Part shown: piece by piece, positions 62,597-64,000 of the stretch
Layout of the letters: every line of letters starts with the position of its first letter
Numbering within the stretch: position 1 is the stretch's first letter
Origin: Burkholderiales bacterium
GTDB taxonomy: Bacteria; Pseudomonadota; Gammaproteobacteria; Burkholderiales; Burkholderiaceae_D
Length of the DNA: 64,000 nt
Assembly (NCBI GenBank): GCA_016200895.1
Contig: JACQDX010000104.1
Span: forward strand, 1 to 64,000
Direction of reading: 5' to 3'
Translations under genes and position numbers: made by a program
The notes under the pieces: model-generated
The model's database searches: none
What the model was told of the DNA's origin: nothing
What the model saw: the letters and a program-made list of their open reading frames with translations, nothing else

Positions 62597-63963
62597 ATCC
62601 CTTCGTCCACCTTGGTATTGCCGCCACAGATGACAAGCGGCAAATCAAACTTGCCTATGCCGCACGTCTGAAGCAGGTCAACCCTGAAGATGATCCTGAC
62701 GGTTTCAAGGCCTTGCGGCAGGCTTATGAATTGGCTCTTTCCACAGCAAGCGATACTAACAAGGCGCCGGGCCCCAATTTCACTGAAGAGCTGCCAGATC
62801 TGCCTGAGCTGGACATGGCAGCGATACTCCAGCCAGACACCAGGCCGGAGGAAGACCCATCCCTGCCCAGTACGACGGACCTGGATGCACAAATTTTATC
62901 CTGGGGTGGTCAAACTCAGTCCCAAACCCAAACGGTACCGCCAGGGCCGCGCCCTGTGCCTCAAGCTGTTGAACAAACTCAGCAAAAGACAGAGGTACCT
63001 GGCGGTTTTCCTGGACATGTGCTAGACCAGCCTTTGGACTGGTCCGTCAATCTGGATTTAAATCTGGAATCTGACAATACCCTGGAACAGCAACTGAGGC
63101 AAAAATGGAAACCGGGCCCACGTCCTCAAATTGCTTATTTCTCGAACAAGACAAATCTTAAAAATATTGCGCAGTCAGATTCTGAAATGCCCGGGCAAGG
63201 CAGCAGCAATGCTGCCACTGGTAATCACCCACCTGACGCAGCAACTGCGGCCCTGCAAGTTTGTAACATATTGCTGAGGACTGATGCCCGTCAGCAAGAA
63301 GCAAAGCTCAGGCAATTACTGGAGCAGCCAGCCTGGGGAAATCTGGATTTCAAGGTCAGGCTGGAACAGGCTTTTGTGCAGGTAATCAATGAATCCTTCG
63401 ACGTGCGCTACCCACTGGTCAAACTTTTGACTGCGTATTACGACTGGAAAAACTTATTGCCCAAGCGCCGCCAGCATTCGGCAGCAGTCATCAACCTGGT
63501 CAGGCGTGCTAACGCGCGCGAGTGGCGTCGTGACATGGAGAGCCTGCCCTATGGCACACCGACAGCTGCCGCTTTTCAATTATTGATGGCTATTCCAAAC
63601 GAAGAAAAGTTCAAGGTCTTTGCAGAAATTCATGAACAGCTCCTGGCTATGCACAAGTTGTTACGGGAGTTAGGTTCAGACAAGAAAGATGCCTTGCAAT
63701 ATGAAGTTAATCGTGAATCTGTCAGTTGGTGGCAGAACTATGTCGATATGCGCCTTACCTTGCAGCCGGACCAGAATTCAAAAAGGCCACCGCAAAAGAA
63801 AGTCGCAAAAAAAACGCCCCAAAAAGCAGAGGAAAAATGGACCCCGGCACGGCTGCAGAAATATGTACTCAGGTCCGTAGTTGGCATGTATTTACTGACC
63901 TGCATCATGACCGGGCTCTTTTCCGACACCTTGGACAAGCTGCTTGATTTTCTTGGCCTTTGA
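62593..63963 (+). CDS. HscC-partner J-like protein with C-terminal membrane segment
   Basis: The N-terminus ([20 protein letters not shown], then KAYELA-like RQAYELALS) is a J-domain-like fold, but the HPD tripeptide is replaced by NPEDDPDG. The family of HscC-linked proteins commonly has such a degenerate motif. A Pro/Gln-rich linker (about residues 80-135) leads to a helical middle, and the C-terminus has a hydrophobic segment (about 428-447, MYLLTCIMTGLF). It is translationally coupled to hscC and is 456 residues long. It would recruit the chaperone to the membrane. Confidence 0.85.
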   Translation: MNPFVHLGIAATDDKRQIKLAYAARLKQVNPEDDPDGFKALRQAYELALSTASDTNKAPGPNFTEELPDLPELDMAAILQPDTRPEEDPSLPSTTDLDAQILSWGGQTQSQTQTVPPGPRPVPQAVEQTQQKTEVPGGFPGHVLDQPLDWSVNLDLNLESDNTLEQQLRQKWKPGPRPQIAYFSNKTNLKNIAQSDSEMPGQGSSNAATGNHPPDAATAALQVCNILLRTDARQQEAKLRQLLEQPAWGNLDFKVRLEQAFVQVINESFDVRYPLVKLLTAYYDWKNLLPKRRQHSAAVINLVRRANAREWRRDMESLPYGTPTAAAFQLLMAIPNEEKFKVFAEIHEQLLAMHKLLRELGSDKKDALQYEVNRESVSWWQNYVDMRLTLQPDQNSKRPPQKKVAKKTPQKAEEKWTPARLQKYVLRSVVGMYLLTCIMTGLFSDTLDKLLDFLGL

Positions 63964-64000
63964 GACTGGTTTCATCATATGAGCTGGGAAGGGAGATGGC

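Noticed and set aside
63979-64000. Start of another gene (ATG at 63979)
   Set aside because: Only seven codons are visible and no ribosome site precedes them.

Overview
The window looks like chromosomal backbone of a Gram-negative betaproteobacterium, most likely Burkholderiales of the Oxalobacteraceae (Undibacterium-like). The basis is the gene order ubiE / Tim44-like / ubiJ / ubiB, and FmdB / DUF502 / aspS / CsgG-like lipoprotein / nudB / EEP phosphatase / clsB, plus the abundance of short palindromic intergenic repeats. This is inference from protein families and order; there is no rRNA gene to confirm it. I saw no rRNA, tRNA, CRISPR array, integrase, transposase or phage gene.

Layout. 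1-3.4 kb: end of an unidentified gene, a dispersed repeat, a secreted protein, an MDR oxidoreductase and a divergent LysR regulator. 3.5-8.2 kb: ubiquinone biosynthesis (ubiE, ubiJ, ubiB) with a Tim44-like protein and a small methyltransferase. 8.5-13.7 kb: lipid genes (patatin phospholipase, PLD-type phosphatidylserine synthase), then a DUF969/DUF979 membrane pair with pyrrolidone-carboxylate peptidase. 13.7-19 kb (minus): a secreted peptide, an HCF136-like propeller, and a LytS/LytTR two-component system co-oriented with a DUF4407 membrane protein. 19.1-22.7 kb: PadR plus HAAS-type membrane protein, DUF4337, and a tandem pair of unknown 205-residue paralogues. 22.7-34.4 kb: binding protein, MBL hydrolase, large FecR/DUF6600 protein, VOC protein, hydrolase with divergent TetR, OPT transporter, DUF885-like hydrolase and flavin reductase-like protein.

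34.4-46.9 kb: a second copy of the dispersed repeat, a PilJ-type sensor protein, Lrp/LysE, a decaying stretch (small monooxygenase, possible AraC remnant, DUF4139 gene broken by an in-frame TGA), DUF938 methyltransferase, an SSB-like protein, sbcCD and a GNAT enzyme. 47-64 kb: M28 peptidase, YccA-like membrane protein, sodium:solute symporter, FmdB, DUF502, aspS, CsgG-like lipoprotein, Cache protein, nudB, an EEP-clsB-DUF429 operon, an unknown 561-residue protein, and an HscC-type Hsp70 with a J-like membrane protein that lacks HPD.

The best candidates for something not well described are the tandem 205-residue paralogues behind an operator-like inverted repeat, the HscC/degenerate-J/unknown-protein group, the LytTR-DUF4407 operon, and the two-copy dispersed repeat. 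None is a proven new system from sequence alone.
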